The notes below the pieces were generated by a model, which saw only the letters and a program-made list of their open reading frames with translations, was not told the origin of the DNA and did no database searches. DNA of 64,000 nucleotides from Microbispora siamensis (GTDB lineage: Bacteria; Actinomycetota; Actinomycetes; Streptosporangiales; Streptosporangiaceae): NCBI RefSeq assembly GCF_016863095.1, contig NZ_BOOF01000025.1, forward strand, positions 1 to 64,000, given 5' to 3'. A program made the position numbers and the translations under genes. How positions within the stretch are numbered: position 1 is the first letter of the stretch; the number at the start of each line of letters is the position of its first letter. Below, piece after piece: positions 43,547 to 52,226 of this stretch.

Positions 43547-44263
43547 CTAGTCGTCGCCGGTCAGGGACAGGGAGCGCAGGCGCTGGCCGGTCCAGACGAC
43601 GGCGCCGATCGTGACGATGACCATCGCCGGCACGGCGAAGCCGAGCGTCACCTCGGTGGAGAAGAAGGGTGAGGAGGAGACCTGGTCGGCGAGCGACTGG
43701 GCCCACTGCTGGATGGAGAACTTCCGCGCGCCGGGCACGTAGCCGCCGACCACACCCTCCCACACGAGGGCGTAGATCACGCCGACCGCGACCGCGTGGC
43801 GGGTGAGCACGCCCAGCAGCAGGAACACTGCGGCGTACGCGACGCCGCCGAACAGCGCCCCGAGGGTGAAACCGGTCGCGATGCCCGACTCCGAGCCGGC
43901 CAGGAGGTAGGCGGCGACGTAGGTCGAGACGGCCGCGAGCACCGCGACGAGGGAGGCCGCGACCACGAACTTCGTCACGGCGATCACCGGGCGCGAGATC
44001 GGCTTGGCCAGCAGGTGGATGATCGTGCCGTCCTCGATCTCCGGCGCGATCACGCCCGTCCCGGCGATCAGCCCGAGCAGCGGCAGCATCGTGCCGATCG
44101 CGAAGCTCTTCATCAGCAGCACGGCCGTCTGCTCGTCCTGGCCGTTGACCAGCCTGAGCAGCGCGGCGAGCGCGACCAGCGCCACGGGCAGCAGAACCAG
44201 CAGCCAGATCCGCTTGCGCCCGAGCATGGCCCGGTAGGTGATGTCCGCCACCACCGTGTTCAT
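43547..44263 (-). CDS. ABC-2 type transporter permease (second system)
   Basis: A 238-residue membrane protein with about six hydrophobic helices and the LLPLLGLIAGTGVIAPEIEDG segment typical of ABC-2 permeases. The ATG at 44263 overlaps the ATPase stop by 4 bases (ATGA) and has GGGAG upstream. A longer in-frame version that would fuse it to sequence antisense to the ATPase is rejected. It is the last gene of a four-gene operon. Confidence 0.88.
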   Translation of the reverse strand: MNTVVADITYRAMLGRKRIWLLVLLPVALVALAALLRLVNGQDEQTAVLLMKSFAIGTMLPLLGLIAGTGVIAPEIEDGTIIHLLAKPISRPVIAVTKFVVAASLVAVLAAVSTYVAAYLLAGSESGIATGFTLGALFGGVAYAAVFLLLGVLTRHAVAVGVIYALVWEGVVGGYVPGARKFSIQQWAQSLADQVSSSPFFSTEVTLGFAVPAMVIVTIGAVVWTGQRLRSLSLTGDD

Positions 44264-45213
44264 CGCGTGCTCCCGGAGATGAGGTAGGAGAAGACGCTTT
44301 CCAGGTCCTCGTCGGTGGGGGAGACCTGCCACAGGTGTACGGCGAGGTCGCGCGCCATCCGTGGCAGCAGCGCGGTGAAGCGCGCGTAGTCGGTCACCTG
44401 GACCTCGACCCCCTGCTCGGTCAGCGAGACCGCGGAGGAGGAGGGGTCGCCGATGAGCGCGGCGGCCAGTCGCCGGTCGTCGCTCGACCTGACCCGGAAC
44501 ATGTGCGGCCGGTCGGCCATGCGGCGCCGGATCTCGCGGTAGTCGCCCGACGCGGCGTGCCGCCCCGCGACCAGGACCTCGATGTGGTGGGCCACCCGCT
44601 CGACCTCTTCGAGGATGTGCGAGCTGAACAGGATCGTCCGGCCCTCCTCGCCCATGCGGCGCACGAGGTCCATGAGGTGGAGCCGCTGCCGGGGGTCCAT
44701 GCCGTTGAACGGCTCGTCCAGCAGCAGCACCTGGGGGTCGTGGACGAGGGCGGCGGCGACCTTGACGCGCTGCCGCATGCCCTTGGAGTACGTCTCGATG
44801 CGGCGGCCGGAGGCGTCCGTCATCTCCACCAGGTCGAGGGCCCGCCGGGCCGCGTCGGCGGGCGAGGGCAGGCCGTGCAGCCGGGCCGACGACAGCACGA
44901 ACTGCCATCCGGTGAGGAAGCCGTAGACGGCCTCCTTCTCGGGGACCAGGCCGATCTGCCGGTAGATCTCGTGGGTGTGCCAGATGCGGCGGCCGTCGAG
45001 GGTCGCCGTGCCGCTGGACGGCGCGAGGAACCCGGCCATCATGTGCAGCAGCGTCGACTTGCCCGCGCCGTTCGGCCCGAGCAGGCCGGTGACGCCGGGG
45101 CCGATCGTCATCGTGACGTCGTTGACCGCCACGACGTTGCCGTACCAGCGGGACACCTGGGCGAGTTCGAGCACGCCCTGGCGGGTGGTCACGGGAGAGC
45201 TTGTGGTGGTCAC
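44260..45213 (-). CDS. ABC transporter ATP-binding protein (second system)
   Basis: A 317-residue ATPase. Walker A GPNGAGKST, signature YSKGMRQR and Walker B VLLLDEPFNGMDP are complete, followed by a C-terminal domain of about 90 residues as in ABC-2 exporters. The GTG at 45213 overlaps the stop of the first permease by 4 bases and has GGAAGG upstream. Partner of the permease at 43547-44263. Substrate unknown. Confidence 0.93.
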   Translation of the reverse strand: MTTTSSPVTTRQGVLELAQVSRWYGNVVAVNDVTMTIGPGVTGLLGPNGAGKSTLLHMMAGFLAPSSGTATLDGRRIWHTHEIYRQIGLVPEKEAVYGFLTGWQFVLSSARLHGLPSPADAARRALDLVEMTDASGRRIETYSKGMRQRVKVAAALVHDPQVLLLDEPFNGMDPRQRLHLMDLVRRMGEEGRTILFSSHILEEVERVAHHIEVLVAGRHAASGDYREIRRRMADRPHMFRVRSSDDRRLAAALIGDPSSSAVSLTEQGVEVQVTDYARFTALLPRMARDLAVHLWQVSPTDEDLESVFSYLISGSTR

Positions 45214-46076
45214 GACGCCGCCTTCCGGTAGCGCAGGAGAACGCCCGTCACGGCCAGGGCGACCACGGCCAGCAGGATCAGGCAGGACGCGATGCCCGGC
45301 GGAGCCGACTCCGTGTTGACGGGCGTGGTGCCGAACAGGGCCGACTGGGCGTAGTCGACGAGGAAGAACGGGTTGAGGAGCAGGGCCCACCCGGCGAGGC
45401 TGTCGCGTCCCGACGAGATCAGCACGCCCGCGAAGATCCCGGAGACGGCGGCGGTGAACATGTAGAAGGCGATCACCGACGCGACGCCGAGACCGCGGCG
45501 CGGGGTGAACGACGCCAGCGCGATGCCCACGGAGGACAGCAGCACCGCGTAGAGGACCGCGCCGCCCAGCGCGCCGAGGTAGTCGGCGGTGTGCGGCGGC
45601 CCGGGCAGGTCCACGAGCAGTTCGCCGACGAACTGGATCGTGAGCGGCACCGCCAGCAGGCCGAACAGCGCGATCGCGAGCGCGGTCAGCTTCGCCAGGA
45701 CGTAGTCGGTCACGGTCAGCGGGCGGGACAGGTACAGCGGCAGCACGCGGAAGCGCAGGTCCGGCGCGACCAGGTACGGCGACTGGGCGGCCAGGAAGAT
45801 CGCGATCACCGCCTGCATGAAGACCGCGTAGTTCGGATAGGGCATGATGAACTGCTTGGCCAGGGCCATCACGCCGATCGACACGACCGTCGGCATCAGC
45901 ATGATCGCGGCCAGCGCCAGTGGCATGATCTTGGCGCGGACCGTGCGGCCGAGCCCGAACACGCCGCGCAGGCTCTGCACGCCGAGGGCGAGCGTCGCCC
46001 GCCCGCGCCCCAGCCGTACGCCGTCGTAGTGGCGGTATCCGATGTCGTGGATGACCGCGGTCGGCTCTGTCGTCAT
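45210..46076 (-). CDS. ABC-2 type transporter permease (first system)
   Basis: A 288-residue membrane protein with about six helices, including LPLALAAIMLMPTVVSIGVM and LFGLLAVPLTIQFVGELLV. A cytoplasmic N-terminus of about 45 residues precedes the first helix. The ATG at 46076 follows AAGGAGCC and overlaps the ATPase stop by 4 bases. Partner of the ATPase at 46073-46999. Confidence 0.88.
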   Translation of the reverse strand: MTTEPTAVIHDIGYRHYDGVRLGRGRATLALGVQSLRGVFGLGRTVRAKIMPLALAAIMLMPTVVSIGVMALAKQFIMPYPNYAVFMQAVIAIFLAAQSPYLVAPDLRFRVLPLYLSRPLTVTDYVLAKLTALAIALFGLLAVPLTIQFVGELLVDLPGPPHTADYLGALGGAVLYAVLLSSVGIALASFTPRRGLGVASVIAFYMFTAAVSGIFAGVLISSGRDSLAGWALLLNPFFLVDYAQSALFGTTPVNTESAPPGIASCLILLAVVALAVTGVLLRYRKAAS

Positions 46077-46999
46077 GCCACCGGCTCCTTGAACACGTCC
46101 TCGATGCGGCCCCGGCGCTGCTCCAGCCGCAGGAGGCTGAGGCCGAGGTCGCAGACGGCGTCGCGTACGGCGTCGTAGGTGCGGCCGGGGTCGTCCGCGG
46201 ACACCTGGACCGTCAGCAGCCTGCCCTGCGCCGCGACCGTCTCGCCGCCGGCGGTGAGGCGCTCGGCCAGCCGCTGCTGCCCCTCCTCGACCTCCACCGC
46301 GATGGTCTGCTCGGCCCGGGTGAACTCCCGGATCGCCGAGGAACGCAGCAGCCGCCCGCCGTCGATGACGATGACGTGGTCGCACACCCGCTCAAGCTCA
46401 CCGAGCAGGTGGGAGGTGACCAGCACGTTGATGCCGAACTCGGTGCCGACGCGCCGGATCAGCGCGAGCATGTCGTCGCGGCCCTGCGGGTCGAGTCCGT
46501 TGGTGGGCTCGTCGAGGAAGACCAGCTTCGGGTCGTGGACGAGGGCCTGGGCGAGCTTGACGCGCTGCCGCATGCCGGTGGAGTAGCCGCCCATCGGGCG
46601 GTAGCGCTCCTCGTCCAGCCCGACGTGGCGCAGGGTGTCGGCGGCGCGCTCGCGGGCGGCCGTACGCGGCAGCCCGGACATCTGGGCCATGTGCACCACG
46701 AACTCGGTCGCGGACATGTCCGGGGGCAGGCAGTCGTGCTCGGGCATGTAACCGACGACGCGCCGGATCTCCGGGCCCTGGGTGGCCGTGTCGAGGCCGA
46801 GCACCGAGGCGCGTCCGGAGGTCGTCGGGAGCAGGCCGAGCAGGATCTTGATAAGCGTCGACTTGCCCGCGCCGTTGGCGCCCACCAGGCCGGTCACGCC
46901 GGTTCCGGCCGCGACCGTGAGGTCGTCGAGCGCCGTGACGCGGGGGAAGCGCTTGGTCAGCCCCTCGGTCGCGAAGCATGGGGTCGCGCTCGCTGTCAT
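46073..46999 (-). CDS. ABC transporter ATP-binding protein (first system)
   Basis: A 308-residue ATPase. Walker A GANGAGKST, signature YSTGMRQR and Walker B LVFLDEPTNGLDP are present, and a short C-terminal domain follows. It heads a four-gene operon encoding two ATPase-permease pairs, all joined by ATGA overlaps. Export of a lipid, peptide or drug is likely for the family; nothing in the sequence fixes the substrate. Confidence 0.93.
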   Translation of the reverse strand: MTASATPCFATEGLTKRFPRVTALDDLTVAAGTGVTGLVGANGAGKSTLIKILLGLLPTTSGRASVLGLDTATQGPEIRRVVGYMPEHDCLPPDMSATEFVVHMAQMSGLPRTAARERAADTLRHVGLDEERYRPMGGYSTGMRQRVKLAQALVHDPKLVFLDEPTNGLDPQGRDDMLALIRRVGTEFGINVLVTSHLLGELERVCDHVIVIDGGRLLRSSAIREFTRAEQTIAVEVEEGQQRLAERLTAGGETVAAQGRLLTVQVSADDPGRTYDAVRDAVCDLGLSLLRLEQRRGRIEDVFKEPVA

Positions 47000-47076
47000 G
47001 ATCCGACCCTACTGGGCGGGACGTCCGCCGGGCCTCCGTCTGATGGAGGAACCCGCCTACGCCTCAGGTATGCCTC

Positions 47077-48012
47077 TCACGCCCGTTGCCGACCGCCGCC
47101 GTACCGGGACCACAGCGAGCGCTGGAGGAACAGCGTCAGGGCGCCGGCGACGACCATCCCGGCGATGTTGACGAGGAGTTGCAGCGCCGAGCCGCCGACC
47201 TCGTCCCAGCGCCACAGCGCCAGGGCCACGGCCATGTAGCCGGCCGCGGGGACGGTGGTGACGGAGATGAAGACGCCCACCAGCGCGGAGGACTTGCCCG
47301 CCGTGATCGACAGCACCCCGGCCGCGCCGGCCAGCAGCGCCACGATGAACGACCACCGGTCGGGCGTCACGATGAAGCGCACCTCGTCGTGGTGCCGCAG
47401 GCTGTCGGGCGTGATCCAGCCGAGGCCGCGCGAGACGAGGGCGCAGGCCAGGGTGACGGCGATCGCGGACGCGAAGCCCACGGCGAGCGTGCGGGCCGCG
47501 GTGCCGACGAGCGGCCACCGGCGGCGGAGCAGGCCGAACGAGACGGCCGCCACCGCGCCGAACTCCGGCCCGAGGACCATCGCGCCGACGATCAGGATCT
47601 GCGAGGGGATGAGCACGCCGATCGCGGCGATCTGCGTGGCGATGGCGAGGAACGCCAGGAACGCCCACGTGATGCGGCTGTCGAGGGCCACACGCTGCTC
47701 GAAGTGGTCCCACACGACCGCGTCGTCGCCCTCGCCCGGTGCCCGCTCCTCCGCCTCGGCGGCGCCTCGGGAGATCGACAGCTCGATCTCCTCGGCCGTG
47801 ATCGAGCCGTCCCGCTCCAGGCCGAGCGCCTTGAGTTGACCGGTGACCGTGTTGGCCGCCTCCCTGGCGACGTCGGCGAGTACCACGTCGCCCTCAGGTC
47901 GCCTGGCCGCCTTGGCCAGGAGCACGACGTTCGTGACCCCCGGCGTACGGTCGAGCACCTCGATGACCTGGTCGGTCCGCTGGAACGGGGCGATGACCCG
48001 CAGATGCAGCAC
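47077..48012 (-). CDS. DUF389 membrane protein
   Basis: A 311-residue protein of the DUF389 family. A cytoplasmic N-terminal region of about 110 residues (MLHLRVIAPFQRTDQVIEVL) precedes about six helices; the GAMVLGPEFGAVAAVSFGL motif in the membrane part is the family signature. Function unknown. It starts 9 bases after the coaA stop and is probably cotranscribed with it. Confidence 0.88.
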   Translation of the reverse strand: MLHLRVIAPFQRTDQVIEVLDRTPGVTNVVLLAKAARRPEGDVVLADVAREAANTVTGQLKALGLERDGSITAEEIELSISRGAAEAEERAPGEGDDAVVWDHFEQRVALDSRITWAFLAFLAIATQIAAIGVLIPSQILIVGAMVLGPEFGAVAAVSFGLLRRRWPLVGTAARTLAVGFASAIAVTLACALVSRGLGWITPDSLRHHDEVRFIVTPDRWSFIVALLAGAAGVLSITAGKSSALVGVFISVTTVPAAGYMAVALALWRWDEVGGSALQLLVNIAGMVVAGALTLFLQRSLWSRYGGGRQRA

Positions 48013-48021
48013 GGCTGAATC

Positions 48022-48963
48022 CTAGGTTCTGCGCAGCCGCACCCGTCTGACGGAGTGGTCGGGACCCTTGTGCAGGATCAGGCCGGCCCGGCGGCGGGTT
48101 GGGGCGATGTTCTCGACCAGGTTGCGTTCGTTGATCTCCCGCCACACGTTCTCGGCGAACGTGGTCGCCTCCTCCTGCGACAGCGCCGCGATGTGCCGGA
48201 AGTAGGACTTCGGGTCGGAGAAGGCCGTACGGCGCAGCTTGTGGAAGCGCTCCACGTACCAGGTGCGGATGTCCTCCATCCGGGCGTCCACGTAGATGGA
48301 GAAGTCGAAGTAGTCGTAGACCGCCAGGGCGTCCGGCGGCGCGGGCTGCAGGACGTTGAGCCCCTCGACGATGAGGATGTCCGGCCGGTCCACCGTCTGC
48401 GCCGCGCCGGGCACGATGTCGTACTCCAGATGGCTGTAGACCGGTGCCTCCACCGAGTGGCGGCCCGCTTTCACGTCGGCCACGAAGCTCACCAGCGCCC
48501 GCCGGTCGTAGCTCTCGGGGAAGCCCTTGCGATGCATGATCCCGCGCTCTTCCAGCACCTTGTTGGGGTACAGGAAGCTGTCGGTGGTGATCAGGTCGAC
48601 CCGGGGGTGCTCGGGCCAGCGGGCGAGCAGCGTGTGCAGCAGCCGCGCCGTGGTCGACTTGCCGACCGCGACGCTGCCCGCGATGCCCAGCACGTACGGC
48701 GGGGGCGCGTCCTGCTCCCCGAGGAACGCGCCGACGGCCGCGCCGCGCTGCCGCGAGCCGGTGAAGTGCAGGTTCAGCAGCCGGGTGAGCGGCAGGTAGA
48801 TGTCGGTGACCTCGGACAGGTCGATCGGATCGTGGACGCCGCGCAGTTCCTCCAGCTCCGCCTCGGTGAGCGTGAGCGGTGTGTTCTTGCGCAGGTCACG
48901 CCACTGCTCCCGGCTCAGCTCGACATACGCGTCCCCATCTGCCACGACGGCAAGCGTAGCCAT
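48022..48963 (-). CDS. coaA: Pantothenate kinase, type I
   Basis: Phosphorylates pantothenate, the first and controlling step of coenzyme A synthesis. 313 residues. The P-loop [27 protein letters not shown] and the segment [13 protein letters not shown] are typical of the bacterial CoaA family, which is feedback-inhibited by CoA. The ATG at 48963 is chosen; an upstream in-frame ATG (48996) adds 11 residues. It is divergent from acpS. Confidence 0.97.
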   Translation of the reverse strand: MATLAVVADGDAYVELSREQWRDLRKNTPLTLTEAELEELRGVHDPIDLSEVTDIYLPLTRLLNLHFTGSRQRGAAVGAFLGEQDAPPPYVLGIAGSVAVGKSTTARLLHTLLARWPEHPRVDLITTDSFLYPNKVLEERGIMHRKGFPESYDRRALVSFVADVKAGRHSVEAPVYSHLEYDIVPGAAQTVDRPDILIVEGLNVLQPAPPDALAVYDYFDFSIYVDARMEDIRTWYVERFHKLRRTAFSDPKSYFRHIAALSQEEATTFAENVWREINERNLVENIAPTRRRAGLILHKGPDHSVRRVRLRRT

Positions 48964-49075
48964 GGGGTTTCCGCGCCCCCACCCGGGGTCGTGCACAGCC
49001 TGTGGACAAAAATCGATGGATTACTTCGGCGCGCGACGGGGAAGAACGCTTGCTTCATGCGACTGGCACGCGCCG

Positions 49076-49081
49076 TACGCT
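49076..49081 (+). promoter_or_regulatory. -10 box for a leaderless acpS
   Basis: TACGCT is followed by 6 bases and the GTG at 49088. There is no ribosome-binding site. TTGCTT at 49050 is a poorly spaced -35 candidate. Confidence 0.45.
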
Positions 49082-49087
49082 GGCGGT

Positions 49088-49438
49088 GTGATCGTGGGCA
49101 TCGGGGTGGACGTGGTCGAGGTGGCGCGCCTGGGCGCGGCCCTGGAGCGCACGCCCGCGCTGCGCAGGCGCCTGTTCACCGATGCCGAGTGCGCGCTGTC
49201 GCTGGAGTCGCTGGCCACGCGGTTCGCCGCGAAGGAGGCCGTGGCCAAGGCCCTCGGGGCTCCACCGGGCCTGCGGCACCTCGACGCGGAGGTCGTGCGC
49301 GGCGAACACGGCCGGCCCGAGCTGACGATCACGGGCCGGGCCGCCGAGGTGGCCCGCGACCTCGGCGTACGCCGATGGCACGTCTCCCTGTCGCACGACG
49401 GCGGCATGGCGATCGCCTACGTTGTCGCCGAGTCCTGA
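49088..49438 (+). CDS. acpS: Holo-[acyl-carrier-protein] synthase
   Basis: Transfers 4'-phosphopantetheine from CoA to acyl carrier protein. 116 residues. The Mg-binding start [14 protein letters not shown] and the motif [12 protein letters not shown] define the family; the end [15 protein letters not shown] is typical. The GTG at 49088 gives this N-terminus and is probably the 5' end of a leaderless mRNA. It is divergent from coaA, which makes its CoA donor possible, and precedes nnr. Confidence 0.96.
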   Translation: MIVGIGVDVVEVARLGAALERTPALRRRLFTDAECALSLESLATRFAAKEAVAKALGAPPGLRHLDAEVVRGEHGRPELTITGRAAEVARDLGVRRWHVSLSHDGGMAIAYVVAES

Positions 49439-49486
49439 GCGGGAGCCCTCAGCGGGCCGGTGATCGCCATCGCCGACGCGGCAGGC

Positions 49487-49492
49487 TACCGT
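49487..49492 (+). promoter_or_regulatory. -10 box for a leaderless nnr
   Basis: TACCGT is followed by 7 bases and the ATG at 49500. No ribosome-binding site is visible in the 61 bases after acpS. Confidence 0.45.
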
Positions 49493-49499
49493 CGGACGC

Positions 49500-51002
49500 A
49501 TGCGGACCGCCTACACCTCCGACCAGATCCGCTCGGCCGAGCTGGCGCTGATGGCGAGGCTCCCCGAGGGGACGCTGATGGACAGGGCCGCCGCAGGGCT
49601 CGCCGCGGTCTGCGCGCAGCTGCTCGCCGGCTCCTGCGGCCGGGTGTACGGCTCGCGCGTCGCGCTGCTCATCGGCAGCGGCGACAACGGCGGTGACGCC
49701 CTGTACGCCGGGGCCCGCCTGGCCCGCAGGGGAGCGCGGGTGGAGGCGGTCCTCGCCGGCTCGCGCACTCACGAGGGCGGCCTGGCCGCGCTGCGGCAGG
49801 CGGGCGGCCGGGCGCATCCATACGACGCCGCACGGGCGCGCGAAGTGCTGGCCGGCGCCGACCTCGTCATGGACGGCCTCGTCGGCATCGGGGGCAGCGG
49901 GGCCCTGCGGGAGCCGTACGCGACGCTGGCGGAGCTGACCGCCGAGACCGGCGGCCTGGTCGTCGCGGTCGATGTGCCGAGCGGGGTGGACGCGAGCAGC
50001 GGACGGGTCGAGGGACCGGCGGTCCGCGCGCACCTGACGGTGACGTTCGGCGCGTACAAGGCCGGCCTGCTGGTCGATCCCGGCGCCGCCCGCGCGGGGT
50101 CGGTCGAGCTGGTGGACATCGGCCTGGGGCCCTTCCTGCCGGACCCCGAGGTGGCCGCGCTGACCGGCGACGACGTGGCCGACCTGCTGCCCCGGCCGGG
50201 CGCGGAGAGCGACAAGTACCGGCGGGGCGTGGTCGGGATCGCCGCGGGCAGCGACAGGTACACCGGGGCCGCCGTGCTCTCGGTCGGCGGCGCGGTGCGC
50301 GCCGGCGCGGGGCTGGTCCGCTTCGCGAGCTCCGCCGAGCCGGTGCGGCTGGTCAGGGCCCGCTGGCCGGAGGCCATCACGACCGTGCTCGATCCGTCGC
50401 TGGTGCTGAAGAGCTCGCTGGACGAGGTCGGGCGGGTGCAGGCGTGGGTGCTCGGCCCCGGGCTCGGGACGGGCCCGGAGGCGCACGCGGTGGCCCGCGC
50501 CGTGCTGTCCACCGGGGTGCCCGTGCTGGTGGACGCCGACGGGCTGACGCTGGTCGCCAAGGACCGCACGCTGCTGCGCCGGGCCGCCCCCACCGTGCTC
50601 ACGCCGCACGCGGGGGAGCTGTCGCGGCTGCTCGGCGTGCCGCGCGAGCGCATCGAGGCCGGGCGGCTCGAACACGTGCGCAGGGCCGCCGCCGAGCTGG
50701 GGGCGACGGTGCTGCTCAAGGGCTCGACCACGCTCGTGGCGGAGGAGGACAGGCCGGTGCGGGTCAACACCACGGGCACGCCCTGGCTGGCCACGGGCGG
50801 CACGGGCGACGTCCTGTCGGGCATCGCGGGTGCCCTGCTCGCCGCCGGGCTGACGGGCTACGACGCGGCCTCGTGCGCGGCGTACGTCCACGGGCTCGCG
50901 GCGCGGACGGCCGCCGGAGGCGGCGACGCGGCACGCGGACAGGCGCCGATCGCCGCCCTCGACGTCGCCCAGGCGCTGCCCGAAGCCCTGCGCACGCTCT
51001 GA
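49500..51002 (+). CDS. nnr: Bifunctional NAD(P)HX epimerase/dehydratase
   Basis: Repairs hydrated NADH and NADPH. 500 residues, two domains. The N-terminal YjeF-type epimerase half has LIGSGDNGGDALYAGARL and the VVAVDVPSGVDASSG segment; the C-terminal ADP-dependent dehydratase half has LGPGLGTG, LTPHAGELSRLLG and the nucleotide motif TGGTGDVLSGIAGAL. It lies between acpS and alr as in most actinobacteria. Confidence 0.97.
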   Translation: MRTAYTSDQIRSAELALMARLPEGTLMDRAAAGLAAVCAQLLAGSCGRVYGSRVALLIGSGDNGGDALYAGARLARRGARVEAVLAGSRTHEGGLAALRQAGGRAHPYDAARAREVLAGADLVMDGLVGIGGSGALREPYATLAELTAETGGLVVAVDVPSGVDASSGRVEGPAVRAHLTVTFGAYKAGLLVDPGAARAGSVELVDIGLGPFLPDPEVAALTGDDVADLLPRPGAESDKYRRGVVGIAAGSDRYTGAAVLSVGGAVRAGAGLVRFASSAEPVRLVRARWPEAITTVLDPSLVLKSSLDEVGRVQAWVLGPGLGTGPEAHAVARAVLSTGVPVLVDADGLTLVAKDRTLLRRAAPTVLTPHAGELSRLLGVPRERIEAGRLEHVRRAAAELGATVLLKGSTTLVAEEDRPVRVNTTGTPWLATGGTGDVLSGIAGALLAAGLTGYDAASCAAYVHGLAARTAAGGGDAARGQAPIAALDVAQALPEALRTL

Positions 51003-51044
51003 CGTGCGGTGTCAGGTTGGGCGCATCCACCCGGGTCCACCTGA

Positions 51045-51050
51045 CACACT
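51045..51050 (+). promoter_or_regulatory. -10-like box before alr
   Basis: CACACT is followed by GGAAAA and the ATG at 51057. The mRNA may be leaderless; alternatively GGAAAA is a weak ribosome site on a longer transcript. Confidence 0.35.
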
Positions 51051-51056
51051 GGAAAA

Positions 51057-52202
51057 ATGAGCTTCTCAACGGTGCGCTCCGCGACCCCGGCCGAGGCACG
51101 CGTGGACCTGTCCGCCATCACGCACAACGTACGGCTGCTCGCCGAGTCGGCCGCCGGCGCCGAGATGATGGCCGTCGTCAAGGCCGACGCGTACGGCCAC
51201 GGCGCGGTGCCGGTGGCGAAGGCGTGCCTGGAGGCGGGCGCGACCCGGCTCGGCACCGCGTTCGTCCGCGAGGCGCTGGCGCTGCGCGAGGCGGGGGTCA
51301 CCGCGCCGGTCATGTCGTGGCTCATCACGCCCGGAGAGCCGCTGGACGCCGCGCTGCTCGCGGACGTCGAGCTGTCGGCCGGCGCGACGTGGGTCGTGGA
51401 CGACATCGTCGAGGCCGCCCGGCGCACCGGGCGCACCGCCCGCGTGCACCTGAAGGCCGACACCGGCAACTCCCGCGGCGGCGCGACGGCGGCGGACTGG
51501 CCGTCTCTGGTCGAGCACGCGCTCGCCGCGCGGGCGAGCGGGGCCATCGAGATCGTGGGCCTGTGGTCGCACTTCGCCTGCGCGGACATCCCGGGCCATC
51601 CCTCCATCGAGAGCCAGCTCGCGACGTTCGAGGAGGCGCTCGCCGTCGCCGACAAGGCGGGCGTGCCGAGCGACGCGATCCGTCACTTCGCCAACTCGGC
51701 CGCGACCGTCACGCTGCCGCGGGCGAGGTACGACATGGTCCGCACGGGCATCGCGGTCTACGGCCTGAGCCCGATCCCCGAGCTGGGCGACTTCGGCCTG
51801 CGCCCCGCCATGACGCTGACGGCCAGGCTCGCGCAGGTCAAGCGGGCCGCCCCGGGCTCGGGCGTGTCGTACGGGCACCTGTACGTCACGGAGCGTGAGA
51901 CCACGCTTGGTCTCGTCCCTCTCGGGTATGCGGACGGCATCCTGCGAAACGGGACCAACCGGGCGGAGGTGCTGGCAGCGGGCCGGCGGCGGCGGATCGC
52001 CGGGCGGGTGTGCATGGACCAGTTCGTCATCGACCTCGGTGACGATCCGGCGGAAGCGGGGGACGAGGTGATCCTTTTCGGCCCGGGGGACAATGGCGAG
52101 CCCACCTGTCAGGAATGGGCGGATTCCCTCGGCACGATTACCCATGAGATCGTGACGAGGATCGGATCCCGCGTGCCTCGCGTCCATACGGACGGACGCT
52201 GA
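51057..52202 (+). CDS. alr: Alanine racemase
   Basis: PLP enzyme that makes D-alanine for peptidoglycan. 381 residues. The PLP Lys is K42 in VVKADAYGHG, and the second catalytic base is Y272 in SYGHLY. The C-terminal beta domain ends with RVPR. It is followed by an alpha/beta hydrolase gene and tsaE, the usual actinobacterial order. Confidence 0.98.
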   Translation: MSFSTVRSATPAEARVDLSAITHNVRLLAESAAGAEMMAVVKADAYGHGAVPVAKACLEAGATRLGTAFVREALALREAGVTAPVMSWLITPGEPLDAALLADVELSAGATWVVDDIVEAARRTGRTARVHLKADTGNSRGGATAADWPSLVEHALAARASGAIEIVGLWSHFACADIPGHPSIESQLATFEEALAVADKAGVPSDAIRHFANSAATVTLPRARYDMVRTGIAVYGLSPIPELGDFGLRPAMTLTARLAQVKRAAPGSGVSYGHLYVTERETTLGLVPLGYADGILRNGTNRAEVLAAGRRRRIAGRVCMDQFVIDLGDDPAEAGDEVILFGPGDNGEPTCQEWADSLGTITHEIVTRIGSRVPRVHTDGR

Positions 52203-52226
52203 GCCGCGGCTGCGAGGAGGGCAGGC

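Noticed and set aside
43547-44908. Possible ATPase-permease fusion of 453 codons
   Set aside because: The upstream part is the ATPase sequence read in a wrong frame. The permease start at 44263 has a ribosome site and the standard 4-base overlap.
36454-48012. Possible secondary-metabolite gene cluster
   Set aside because: No polyketide synthase, NRPS, terpene synthase or RiPP gene is present. An ABM protein, SDR and LAL regulator alone do not support it.
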